From NCBI GenBank assembly GCA_026120185.1, contig JANUWF010002361.1, positions 62,001 to 126,000 of the forward strand: a DNA stretch of 64,000 nt, read 5' to 3'. The number at the start of each line of letters is the position of its first letter. Within the stretch, counting starts at the first letter, position 1. This DNA is from Voacanga thouarsii (taxonomy: Eukaryota > Streptophyta > Magnoliopsida > Gentianales > Apocynaceae). The position numbers and the translations under genes were made by a program. This document shows positions 12,679 to 23,703 of the stretch, one piece after another. Below the pieces are notes generated by a model. The model worked only from the letters and a program-made list of their open reading frames with translations. It was not told the DNA's origin and made no database searches.

Positions 12679-12750
12679 GTTGTTATGGTTTAGTGGTTAG
12701 AGTTATGAAATTAATTCTTGAGGTCTTGGGTTCAAATTCCATCATTGGAG
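12679..12750 (+). other. tRNA-like module with A and B boxes in LTR A
   Basis: The A box TGGTTTAGTGG (12686-12696) matches TRGYNNARNNG fully. The B box GGTTCAAATTC (12729-12739) has one change at the last consensus C of the core. Start-to-start spacing is 43 nt, as in an intronless tRNA. The TTCAAAT loop has a four-pair stem. The acceptor arm does not pair, so it is not a tRNA gene. The module is 253 bp from the LTR start and is present in B, C and D. Confidence 0.65.
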
Positions 12751-14387
12751 TTTTAGCAAGGTTAAATTTTATTTTTGGTGAAGTAGGCTATATTTCGGTC
12801 TTAGCTTGATTTAGGGAAGAGTAGGAGTGTTGTCCTAAGGGAGACATGATAGGAGTATCCTAATCCTACTCTTGTGTCCTACAAAAATTTCCAAGGGAAT
12901 TTATACCCTTCTTGATCCTTAGTTTTTTCTACTTCTCAATTCATTAGGTTGGTCAATTTGTTCTAGCCGATTTCATTCCAGAAAATTTAGTGGAGTGCTG
13001 TGGCTTTGAAGGATCAAAATGTCTTAGTGAAAGACATCTTATGGTCTAAAAATGCGGAAGAGATGTGGAAGATTCCAAGAAAACAAATCCCTCTAGTGAA
13101 CCTTCTAAAATTTCACTCTAGTTAGGTTCACTTCTCTTCATAGCATGAATTGAAACTTTCCAGCTTTTTGTGCCTTCAAAGTGTCGAAATTCTTAGCCAT
13201 CATTCCCTTCCAAATGTTGCCAGAAAATATCCATTTTGATCAGCTTGGAACCTGGATTTTTCTGGCAATTTTCGCACTGCACAAAGGCAGTGCAAAACTA
13301 GAAAAATCCCTGGGCAAAATCACAACTTTGGAGGTCCAAAACCAAGCTGTTTTCTTTCAGCTTTTGTTCATCATCTTAGCCACGTTTTTCCTCCATAAAG
13401 AAGGCTGGAAAGCAGCCTTGAAAGACCTCTGAAATGGCCTTCAAATCCTCTGCAAATCATCTGGAAAATGGAAGCCGAAAACTGCCCAGAAAATTCCAGC
13501 CTTGCAAAAATTATGTGCAGTAATTTTTCCAACCTTGTTTCCTTATTTAGCCCTAGTCCAAACTTCTCCAATTTTCTGTACAGTCTTCCCTTAAACAGCC
13601 ATGAAATGAACTCCATTGTCTTCCCCAACCTTCTGCACGAAATTCAGACATGGCTGCCAGAAAATCTCTCCAACAAATCTCTGCAATCATACTTGATTAG
13701 TTACCAAAATTCCAGCCACCATAATTTAGCAACCTTCCATAAAATGTTCCTCAAACAACCAGACTTATTCCTCACCATTTCACTCCAGCATTTCGGCCAC
13801 CATTACCCCTCTTCAATCAGCTTTCATCCAGTAGAAACACTACACATAAATTTGGCCATAGCAGATTCCTGAAAGCTCTCCAACAATAAAAAATATTCTT
13901 GATATATTTGGTTTCCAAAATTGCTTCCTGAAAATATTCTTTAAGGATTTCAACAACTAGCCCTTCATTTTCCCTTCCAAACTAGAAAATCATCTCCCAA
14001 AACCCTACAGAAATTCGGCCAGCCCTAATCCCTACAGAACTTCGGCCAGCATTAACCAAAATCCATCCATCATCTTCAACCTTCAAGAACACATAGCACA
14101 CGAAGAACACCTACTCCTTCCTTTCACCTAATACCTCTCCAAATCACTTCAAACTTCTTCTAAAAATTTCAGATTTCATCTATACACTACTGTGAGTTCA
14201 TCCACACCATTTTTAACATCAAACTCCAAAATCCAACTTGCTATTTTGGATAAAAAACCAGAAATTTTGTGAAGGCTCAAAAACACCTTCAAGGTTGGTT
14301 TATTCAATCAATTTCCTCTTCGCTAATCTTCAATCTCTAATGAACATATATGTGTTTAAGCATGCTAATAGACTCTCTATTTTTCTT

Positions 14388-14406
14388 TCTCTCTCTCTCT
14401 CTCTCT
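14388..14406. repeat. CT microsatellite in LTR A
   Basis: A run of CT dinucleotides just before 'ttggccgaatga'. Unit B has the same tract at 33681-33700, and C has the complementary GA tract. Confidence 0.9.
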
Positions 14407-15067
14407 TGGCCGAATGATTTCATTAACCATGGCCATGATTCCTTCATCTTCTTTGGGTGGATTTAGACATCTAGGAGATGAGATCCATTATAAACTCCTT
14501 CAAGGTATTCATCAATCAAGTAAGCCTTTTAACCCTTCTTTTAAAATTCTAGATTCATGTCTCTAGGATGTTATTGGTAGGAGATGGATTATGAATAAGA
14601 TTTGAGCATGTATTGTTGTGTTGAGTAGAGGTTGAAGCATGAATATATGTATGAATATGATGGAGACGGGATTGATGCATGTGATGATCTATCTTGGATG
14701 ATATTATGATGTTTTAGGGTTTAATGCATGTCTCCATGTTGTGAGTGATGTATGTGATCAAGTATGCTAGAGATTATGTCATCTATGATGAATAGGATTT
14801 ATATTCTTTGTTGATTATTGAAGCCATTATTATGTTTGTGCTAGTAGAGGTTGGATCATGCCTTAGTAAATTTAGATCTATACTTATATTCATGATTTAG
14901 ATGATTTGATGAATTGAAGGGATATATATGTTCATGATTGTGGTTAGCAATAGAAATATGGTCATGATCTAGTTGTCCCTAAGCTAACTTTATTCCTTCA
15001 ATAAAATATTTAATATTATGATTTTTGCAAGTAATTTCGAAAAACCCTAGGAAGGATAGATTTGGAT

Positions 15068-15077
15068 TATATATATA

Positions 15078-15127
<50 letters not shown>
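15068..15127. repeat. AT/GT microsatellite in LTR A
   Basis: (AT)n, then a short (GT)n, then a longer (AT)n, in the same relative position as the (AT)n at 34386-34415 in unit B. The tract length differs between the copies. Confidence 0.9.
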
Positions 15128-15130
<3 letters not shown>

Positions 15131-16483
15131 AGGATATTTTAGTCAAATAAATAATAGCTTTTGCAAGAAAATTAAAATATATAGATATTATATAAAATGA
15201 TAATATCAAATAAAGCCTTTTATGAAAATAATCATAATAGGTAAAATATTTATTATTAAAATTTATTTATTATCTTTTAATCAAACCTATTAAAATTTAT
15301 TTATTACTTTTCAAGCAAGACTCATTAAAATTTATTTTCAACTAGTTTTAATTATCGATTATTTTCCAGCAATTAATTATTAATAAATTATTATTTTACC
15401 TAGTACCACCTAGGACTTTTCATCAAAGAAACTCTAAATTATTTTAGTAAGATTTAAACCTTCAACTTATTAGTTCCTATTTCCCAAAACACTAATTATA
15501 TTAAATATAAAATTAGACTTAGCTTATAAACCCTTTTTATTTATTATTTGGCCTTAAAGCTTGGGACACTAGGATCATGGTAGTAGTGAGTTGAGTTTGT
15601 TTTATTTGTGAAAGTGGATTTTGGACTTGATTTTCTTTTGGGATGATCTAGAAAGTGCTATAATTAATTTATACGAACTCTTTGCTAGATTTAGAAGATT
15701 GTCAAGGGTAGGGACCAACTTACTAGAGTTCATACCTTAAGCTTAAGGACAAGGTAAGTTCCCTTACATTCATGAAATTGATTTTATTTTATTATCTTGG
15801 TTTGAAAGTAAGGTTGGTGAGTATCTCTTGCAAATACAAAATTTTAGCACGATACCTAATTTTGAAAACTTCTATAGTTGGAACCTTCTTATTTTGGAAA
15901 CTTTCTACATTTGGAAAACTTCTAATTTTAGAAACTTCTAGATTTATAAATTTTAAAATGTGTCAAGCATGACTTAGGAGCCAAGCATCAAACATTTTGA
16001 TTTGTTTTTAACATGCAAGAGATGAATTCTTTATCATGCATATACTTTTCAAAAATCATAGCATAACTTATTTGAGCATGGGGCTCCTCCACTATGAATT
16101 TGTGGAATAAATTGTTGACTTAAAACCATTCCTTCTAAAATTTTTTTACGAGTTAAAAAAATGTTGTTTGGAATTGTGTTGAGCTAATTTTGTAGGTTCC
16201 ACTTTGGAGCCTTATGAATTATGAAGATTGAATAACGTTGAGTACTCAATGGGGGTTAGACCTTTATACTAGCGTTTGGTTGGTCTGAGGATATCTCTCG
16301 GCAGGTAGCCACCTCCGAGAGGTTGACTCTTTACGATCAGGGCATCAGTATAGAAGGTTGAGCCGTCCTCAGCTAGCGACGGGGTTCTAGTAGAACCAAC
16401 GGCCGGAAGTGGGACAACCGGATTGGATTGGGTGAGAGAGGGAGGAGAATCTCACTCGGTATGATATACACCTACCAGGTGTT

Positions 16484-16597
16484 GGGGGTCAAGTGCTTCA
16501 CAGGAGTGAGAGCCACCTTTGTACCCTTTCACCACCTGACGGGGGTCAAGTGCTTCACTTGGTGTGAGAGCCACCGTTGTGCCCTGTCAGATTAACT
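16484..16597. repeat. 57-bp tandem repeat in LTR A
   Basis: Two copies of a 57-bp unit begin gggggtcaagtgcttcac at 16484 and 16541, each followed by 'tgagagccacc'. Unit B has the same pair at 35715 and 35772. Both lie in the GC-richer 3' part of the LTR. Confidence 0.85.
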
Positions 16598-17475
16598 TGG
16601 TTGCTTTAATTGATGAGCTATTTTCGTGGAACTGTTTTAAAGTGTCATTGGAATTTTATTCGAAGCTCAATATCTTTTAATTATTCATATCTATCCAAAC
16701 AGAATATTTTAAGAGCATCTTGCTTCGTGACTTCTCACTACTATCTTTCAAGAAGTGAGAGTTAAATTTGTAAAGAAGGCATGACAAAGCTTTTGATATA
16801 TTGTTAGTGCATGCATCATGAAAAGTGTTTTGTCTTTTTAGCCCAACTCATACACGGGGCTTTCTGAGATTTCTATCTTATCACCCTTTTTACCATGATT
16901 TCAGGTCGATCCTGCTGTGGGGATGAGTAGCTAGTGTTATCTGCCTTGGAAGAGAATGTTGTCATTTATTCTTATGTATTGCTTTGGGGAGTTCAGAGTG
17001 GATAATTTTTTTTTATTTATGGATTTGTTTTTGGGAATTCATGGATTTATTCTTAGATTTATTCTTGGGATGTAATAAATTCTAAGTTAAAGTATTATTT
17101 TTAGTCCGCTATTTTATTTGTGTGACCTAGTTATAAAGACGCCTTGTCCTTTGGATAGGACGACATCCCCGGCTCTAGCGGGCCTAGGTAGTGGGGTGTT
17201 ACACATATAAGTCTTAACGCATTAATGATGTCCTGTATCATTAATACTTCAACTAGCGACTATTTAAGTACTAACACTATACATTGTAGTAGGAATCTCA
17301 CATCATGATCTCTATTATAATTTTCATAACACAGTGTTGTACTAGGGACTTTATTTAACAATTATATTACTTAAAAATAAACAAAAGAAATTGTAAGATA
17401 AATAATACCTTTTATTAAATTAAACTGTGTCATATACAATGTACAAGTGATTGTCTCTAGGGCACAACACTAATA

Positions 17476-17495
17476 AACTCTTACTCGCACTAGAG
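17476..17495 (-). other. Copia 2 polypurine tract region
   Basis: The minus strand reads gtgcgagtaagagtt before the LTR start tattagtgttg. It is purine-rich, in the right place, and somewhat degraded compared with the usual gtgggagtt type. Confidence 0.6.
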
Positions 17496-18139
17496 CCAAT
17501 CATTCATGTATCTAATACCAAATGACTCAACATGGCAATCATGTTTCTTTTGCGATAGTGCTTTTGTAAGAGGGTCAGCTATATTCTCATCCATGGGAAC
17601 TATCTTTATCTTTATTTCCTTAGCTGCTTCAGAAGAGGCTATGTACTCAGCTTCTGTCGTAGAGTTGACAATAGTCTTTTGTTTAGAACTTTTCCAACTT
17701 ATTACCCCTCCGTACAACATAAACACATAGCCTGATTGTGATTTGAAATCATCTTTATCAGATTGAAAACTGGCATCAGTATATCCATTTATTTTCAAAT
17801 CACCTTCTCCATATACTAAGAACATATCCTTAGTTCTTTGTAAATACTTAAGAATGTTCTTTACAGCCGCCCAATGACCCTCACCAAGGTTAGATTGGTA
17901 TCTGCTCATTAAACTGAGAGCATAAGATACATCCGACCTAATACATATCATAGCGTACATGATAGATCCAATAGCTGAGGCATATGGAATCTTACTCATG
18001 TGATCCCTTTCAACTTGTATCATGGGAGACATTGACTTTGAAAGGCTTATACAATGTGACATAGGTAAGAATCCCTTTTTAGATTGATTCATGCTAAACC
18101 TCTTTAGCACTTTATCTATGTATTTAGACTGCGAAAGAC
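17490..18139 (-). pseudogene. Copia 2 RNase H with internal deletion
   Basis: The 247-residue frame 18233-17490 is open to its end. It contains IPYASAIGSIMYAM, RSDVSYAL, ILKYLQRTKDMFLVYG, GYTDASFQSDKDD (catalytic Asp), SGYVFMLYGG, ISWKSSKQKT and STTEAEYIASSEAAKE (catalytic Glu), and ends with DENIADPLTKAL and GIRYMNDWL. Copia 3 retains a stretch with LYCDNN between 'EAAKE' and 'ENIADP'; here it is missing. About 50 residues, including a catalytic Asp, were lost in frame near 17605-17625. The fold cannot be catalytic although the frame is open. Confidence 0.85.
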
Positions 18140-18800
18140 CTAGCAATCTTTTAGATCTATCCCATAGATCCTTATTCCAAGAATATAGGTTGCTTCTCCA
18201 AAGTCTTTCATGGAGAATTGTTTGGACAACCAAACTTTAACCATTTGCAGGACAGGTATATCATTTCCTATTAGTAACATGTCATCTACATAAAGCAGTA
18301 AGAAAATGATTGCACTTCCACTAACCTTCTTGTATACACAAAGCTCATCCATGTTTTGAATAAAACCAAACTCTTTGATTATTTTATCAAAACTAATGTT
18401 CCAACTCCTAGAAGCTTGCTTAAGTCCATAAATGGACTTTTGCAGCTTGCACACCTTTGTGCTATCATTGGATGTGAAACCCTCAGGTTGTGTCATATAT
18501 ACTTCCTCAGTTAGATTTCCATTACGGAAAGCTATTTTCACATCCATTTGTCAAATCTTATAATCATGATGAGCATCAATGGCTAGGAGTAACTTGATAG
18601 ATTTTAACATGGCTACTGGCGAGAAAGTTTCATCATAGTCAATAACATGTTGTTGACGATAACCTTTCGCCACTAGTCGTGCTTTATAGGCACCTAAGTT
18701 ACCATTCATGTCTATTTTCTTCTTGAACACCTATTTGCACCAAATAGGTTTAATTCCTTTGGGTGGATCAACCAAAGTCCATACTTGGTTGTCATACATG
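18140..18800 (-). pseudogene. Copia 2 reverse transcriptase
   Basis: Frame 18547-18140 has MDVKIAFRNGNLTEEVYM, QPEGF, KLQKSIYGLKQASRSWN and FLLLYVDDMLLIGND. The catalytic YVDD is at 18281-18292, followed by KQFSMKDFGEATYILGI. The N-terminal part upstream (18800-18560) is in another frame with a stop after the MDVK-type start. The change to the RNase H frame near 18200 is a frameshift. It belongs to the same group as copia 3 by near-identical motifs. Confidence 0.88.
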
Positions 18801-19935
18801 AAATCCATCTCTGACTTCATGGCCTCAAGCCATTTGCCAGATTTTGAACTATTCAGAACATCCTTGTAGGTAGTAGGCTCATCTTCATCTATGAGTAATA
18901 CGTCATTGTGGTCATTAATGAGAAATCCATATCTCTTAGGTGCCACACATATCCTACTAGATCTCCGAGGTTCTTGTGTATTAGAAGGTTCATCTATTTT
19001 CTCAATAGGTGTGGGGTTAGACAGTTGATCCTCATTTGTTTGATCATTATAAATTTCACTAAGGTCAATCTTATTCCCACTGTCCCCTTTGAGCATGTGC
19101 TCCTTCTCTAAGAAGAAGGCATGCTTCGAAACAAATAATTTATTTTCGAATGGTAGGTAGAAGTAATATTTGAAAGATTCTTTTGGATATCCAACAAATA
19201 AATATTTGTTAGACTTATTATCAAGTTTGTCTGACTGTGGCCTTTTGACAAAGCAAGATAACCCCATACTCGCAAGCGAGATAACATTGGTTTCTTACCA
19301 AATAACATCTCAAATGTGGTAGAATCAACTATTTTTGTTGAAACTCTGTTTAGTACATAAACAGAAGTCTCTTGTGCATACCCCTAAATGATTTTGGTAA
19401 GTCTGTAAAAGCTATCATGGTCCGTACCATATCTAGAAGGGTTCGATTCCTTCTCTCAAATACACCGTTATGTTGAGGTATATGTGGTGGAGTCCATTGA
19501 GATAATATCTCATTGTCTCTAAGATAACTCAGAAACTCTTGGCTCAAGTATTCCCCTCATCGATCAAATATTAGAGTCTTTATACTTTTGCCAAGTTATT
19601 TTTTTTATTTCATTGTTGAAGTCTTTGAACCTTTCAAAGGCCTCAAATTTGTATTTTATAAAATACAAATACCAGTATCATGATAAGTCATCGATAAAGG
19701 TTATGAAATAGTTGTAACCTCCTCTTACTTGTATTGACATGGGGCCATATATATCAAAATGCATAAGTTCTAATAACTCCTTGGCCCGTTCTCCATTTCT
19801 TGGAAAATGAGTTTTAGTCATTTTATCTAGTAAACAAGTTTCGCATGTGCCATATGATTTATAATCAAATGACCCTAAATCACCAAGCTTGTGTAACTTA
19901 GAAACACAATTTTCGTTTACATGGCCCAAACGACA
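18801..19935 (-). pseudogene. Copia 2 integrase and linker to RT
   Basis: Frame 19929-19678 has MGHVNENCVSKLHKLG, CETCLLDKMTKTHF (zinc Cys pair), LMHFDIYGPM with the first catalytic Asp, and YFITFIDDLS. Frame 19547-19350 has LSQWTPPHIPQHNGVFERRNR, with the catalytic Glu retained in FERRNR. The segment between 19678 and 19547 is frameshifted. From 19308 to 18731 the linker includes KYLFVGYPKESFKYYFY and EPRRSSRI, standard for the region between integrase and RT. Multiple frames exclude activity. Confidence 0.85.
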
Positions 19936-20376
19936 ATGTCATAAGTAAGAGGTGTTAGAGTTATCTATTTTAGGTTTCTTATTATTTATATTGAGAATTA
20001 GATTATCCAAGTCTAGAACATATAAACCATTAACCAAAATTGCTGAACCATAATAAATATCATTCAATGAAAAAGAAAAACATTTATTCTTAACTATCAA
20101 ATGAAATCCATTTAAGTCTAAACACGCAATTGAGATAATGTTTTTCATTAAAACTGGTACATAATAACAGTTTTGTAGTTCTAGAATTAATCCCGAAGGT
20201 AGGTTTAGCTTGTATGTCCCCACTACAAGTACAATAACCTTTGCCCCATTTGCAATACGTAGGTCCATATCGCCTTTCTCTAGCCTTCTACTGCTCTTTA
20301 GTCCCTGCAAGTTATTACACAAATGAGATCCATATTTGGTCTCTAATACCCATATCTCATTTCTAAAGGCAGTATT
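19936..20376 (-). pseudogene. Copia 2 protease and GAG-pre-integrase region
   Basis: Frame 20322-19939 has MCNNLQGLKSSRRLEKGD, IANGAKVIVLVVGTY, LELQNCYYVPVLMKNIISI and LVNGLYVLDLDN, the usual order from protease to pre-integrase. Just upstream the active site is LETKYGSHLC where copia proteases have LDTG(C/A)GSH, so the catalytic Asp is Glu and the Gly is lost. Copia 3 keeps LDTRCGS at the same place. The region is cut at 20376 by solo LTR D. Confidence 0.82.
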
Positions 20377-23300
20377 TGTAATACCCCGCCCAAAACCATC
20401 TTTGACTATGGGGAAGAAAGGTCATGCATTGCATAGCATTTCACATTTCGCGTGTTATCTTAAAATTATTCTTGCATGGGTGCATGTGATTTTCAAAGTT
20501 GCTTTTGCATTTGATTTATTTGGGGTGAAATAATTGTGTTGTCTAAGAGTTGGTTAAGTGAAGTTTAGTCGAGGAGATGCAAGGATGAGAATTAGGGTGG
20601 AAAGAATTTCTTAGAGAAATATTAGCATTGGAGTTGGTTTGGAATAGCGGAGAGCTTGGTGATTTCCTTTGGTGACCCGAGTTCGAATCTTACCTCTTGC
20701 GAATCTTAGTTTTCTTTTTGAAAATTCTTTTTCCTAGACTCCTCAATGTTTTGGCCGAAAAGACCCTAGCCATCCTAGTGAATTTTTCAACATATTTTTT
20801 TCTAAAGAAATAAGTCTCTATATTTATCTCCTAAATTCAAGGATTTTTTATGTGAATAAAGTTTATTGTTATTTTCAGCTTTTGTTCCCTTTGATTTTCG
20901 AAAAAAAAAAACCCTAGCTGAATAACTAAATTCCAACTTGATTTTAACTTACTAGATTTTGTAATGGATAGTTAGAATTAAAGTGATATTTTTCTAGTTG
21001 GATACCTTGTGGATTTTGAACATAAATACTAGCTAAAAATCTGGAAAATTTTCCAGCTAGGTGCCGCCACTTTTTGAAGAAGTTTTAGCCAAACTCAAAC
21101 TCTTCCAACACTATGAAATCTTATTCAAAATCCTTTAGAAAATCAGATTTTATTTCAATCCCACTTCAACTAGGTTTTGCTTCCTTTTCCTAGCAGAATT
21201 TCGGCAGCCTGGTGCAAGCATAAGCTGTCCAAAATTCCAGCACTCCTAAATGCAGTCCAACTCTTCAAATCCTAGCTCAAAACATCTAGAACACTTCTCA
21301 TCAATTCAGATTACCTTAGCCACACAAAAACCAGATTTTACTCACCAAAATTCCAAAAATTCGGCCAGCTCAGGAACCAAAATTTCAGCCAGCCTTGCAC
21401 AAGAAATTTCGACCAGCTTGCACTACAACTCAAACGAAAATTCTGCACACCAAAACCTACCAAAATCCTTAGCTAATTAAGCCAATTTTCAGTGCCTAAA
21501 ACCCTCGCCTTTTCTTTGTAAATCAGGGCAGAACAACAGCTAAAACAATCCAAAATTTCTCCCCTCTGGTTCAGTGATTTTTGCACAACACATGACCCTT
21601 TCTTGCACAGAATTTTAGTTCTCAAAACCTACTCAAACTCTTTCTTGTTTTAGCCAAAAACTCTGAACGCACACAGCCTTTTTCTTGAACAATATTTTGA
21701 ATAGTGTAAGGTAGCAATTGCAGAATACATTCTCCTCATAAACCCTCCCAAATTCGGCAGCAACAAGGTGCACAGCAAGCTGCAATTTTCAGCCTTGTTG
21801 TCCACAAAACCTTAAGCCATTAGGAGTCTTTCTTAACACCACCATCTAACCCTAAACCAATCTTCTCTAACCCTAAATCACAGTAGCCTACTACCCTCTC
21901 CATGCTACATGAAAATTCCAGCAAGAATCTCCCTATAATTTTTGAAAATCATAAGAACAATTCCTAACAAGAAACCGATCACATTCTAAGGTAAGCAAAA
22001 ACCATATTAACCTCTTGATTCCTTTCTTCCATCAATTCTTCTCCTTTTCTTCCCTTGAATCATGCCACCTAAAGGATGATTTCATCCCTTTTACCTGCCT
22101 TCGATCAAAATAAAGGAAAGAAGGTAGCTTTTCCTTTCTACTCGAACGAACTCGGGACGAACACCATAGGAGCATCGAGATCTTGTTAACCCAGTTGTCG
22201 TAATTTAAGGGAATCCTTACCCTTGATGTCGAAATTAAGGTTTAATATGGTTGATGATGTCCATTAGCATAATGAATGGGTATTTTAAGACGAGTAATTA
22301 ATTAAGCATATTCGATGTATAACAATGCCATATTTTACTGTGGTGATGATAGATATGAGTTGTGATGGTCAAGTCAAGCCTTTTTTATATAATATTCATG
22401 TATTTGATGAATATATGGTCATAAAATATGAACTTTGGGGATTGGTTAATTTATTGGGAATTAGATAGTGGATTGTGAATTATTATGGGAATAAATGAGT
22501 TTAGAGCATGTTCGAATCGATTGAGACCCTGATCATGATATTATATGGTTTTAGATTGGGAAGATATTTGAGGAAAGCAAGCTGTGATTTTATCTCATTT
22601 GTCTGAGACATATCAAGTAAGTCATTGCATAAACTCTTTTGTTAAATGTTGTGATGGCAAGTCTATGTTGTAAAGCTTTGTGAAGCTATTGTTAAACTAT
22701 GTTCGCTTGGGTTGTAGATGTGGATATTTATTCTTTAAACGGTTTTGTCAAACTAATGATTTTATTGAGAAAACTATTCTTTCTCCAAAATTTTTAGAAA
22801 ACTCTTTTAAAGAAAACCACGTTGTTCAAAGCCAAGGTATGGAAATTTTGAATCAGGAATTAACGGATATGTTCATTGCGTACTCAATAAGGGTAGGCTA
22901 ATAATACTAGTCTTAGAGGGCTAGAGTAAGTCTTTTGGCAGGAGGCCACCTCCAAAAGATAAGCTCGGCTTGAAGAGGCGAAAGTATCGGTTGGTCAGGC
23001 CGGTCCGAGCTAGCATTTGTACCTGGTAAGGTATTAATAATTTTCCCAGCATGGACACCCGGATGGTTTTGTTGGGTGTAGAGAATGAGGAGTATCTCAC
23101 CTAGTGAGCTATACACTCACCCTGATCAGAACACCCAACGTGTGGTAATCTGGTCCCAACAAGGTGCACAAAGTGTGGTGTCTTGTCCTCATGGAGCCCA
23201 ACGTGTGGTAAAATGACTGTTTATTTGAGTGGATGATTTGTTTTGTATAAAGTGTGATTATGAGAAAAACCAACTCCTTGCGAAAAGAAAGTATTTATGA

Positions 23301-23703
23301 CTTGCCAAATATTTCTGCAAATGTTTTCCACTATGCATACACAAACTGTTTGAAACACCATGTGCACACACAGGACTTACTGAGATTTCATCTCACATTA
23401 TTTTATATCATGTTTTCAGGAGATAGATTGTACAGAGCCAGCGGGGCATGTGATAGTTGAAGCTTTTGTTTCCCCCCCCCATTTTGATCTAGTAGCCAGT
23501 TGTTGTTTAAGCTTCTGAACGATATTGTTTTATTTCGTATTGCTCCAATTTGAGCCGGATATAATAAGTGTTTTTCTCTATTTATCTAAGTTAACTCTTT
23601 TGGGGTTGCCTTTACATTTTATACCTTGTTCTAAAGACTCCTTGTCCTACGGGACGGGGCGACATTCCCGCTCTTTTAGGGTATGTAGTAGTGGGGTGTT
23701 ACA
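20377..23703 (+). mobile_element. Solo LTR D (Tekay/Del-like gypsy), 3327 bp
   Basis: Ends are tgtaataccccgccc...ggggtgttaca, with a perfect TSD GTATT at 20372-20376 and 23704-23708. It shares the 3' landmarks of A and B ('cacaggacttactgagatttcatctcac', 'ttttcagg', 'gacggggcgacattccc') but is about 1.4 kb shorter and more diverged, so it is a second subfamily. No coding domain is found. A run of nine C lies near 23472. It separates copia 2 gag from the protease region. Confidence 0.85.
20634..20695 (+). other. tRNA-like module with A and B boxes in LTR D
   Basis: TGGAATAGCGG (20640-20650) has one mismatch to the A box. GAGTTCGAATC (20679-20689) contains the full B-box core GTTCGAATC. Spacing is 39 nt. 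The module is 263 bp from the LTR start, the same place as in A, B and C although the flanking sequence has diverged. Confidence 0.6.

Larger units (their letters stand above)
12433..17203 (+). mobile_element. Solo LTR A (Tekay/Del-like gypsy), 4771 bp
   Basis: Ends are tgtgaaacgcc...ggggtgttaca; flanks are catgt (12428-12432) and catat (17204-17208), a TSD with one mismatch. It aligns end to end with unit B and, reversed, with unit C. No gag or pol motif is visible in six frames, and no shorter terminal repeat was found, so it is read as one LTR left after recombination. The TGTGAAAC/TGTAACAC-type start, the 'tacacggggc...ctgagatt' motif and the length point to the Tekay/Del group of chromoviruses. 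That assignment is from memory of the family. Reading frames such as 13468-13872 are not supported as genes. Confidence 0.82.
10982..17475 (-). mobile_element. Copia 2 3' LTR, split by solo LTR A
   Basis: Segments 10982-12432 and 17204-17475 align to 26383-28105. The break lies in 'tctaacacatg...tagtctta', which is continuous at 27829 and 54468. The LTR holds AT-rich palindromes around 11690-11760 and a TATA-like minus-strand motif near 11397-11408. Confidence 0.9.

Noticed and set aside
12679..12750. Functional tRNA gene
   Set aside because: A and B boxes are present but the acceptor stem does not pair and no anticodon arm is convincing.
13468..13872. Open frame of 134 codons in unit A
   Set aside because: Not conserved in frame in unit B or C, low-complexity composition, no motif; it lies in a noncoding LTR.
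12433..17203. Unit A as a complete nonautonomous element with its own short LTRs
   Set aside because: I found no direct repeat of its first bases near its right end; the whole unit behaves as one LTR. A genome-wide search would decide.
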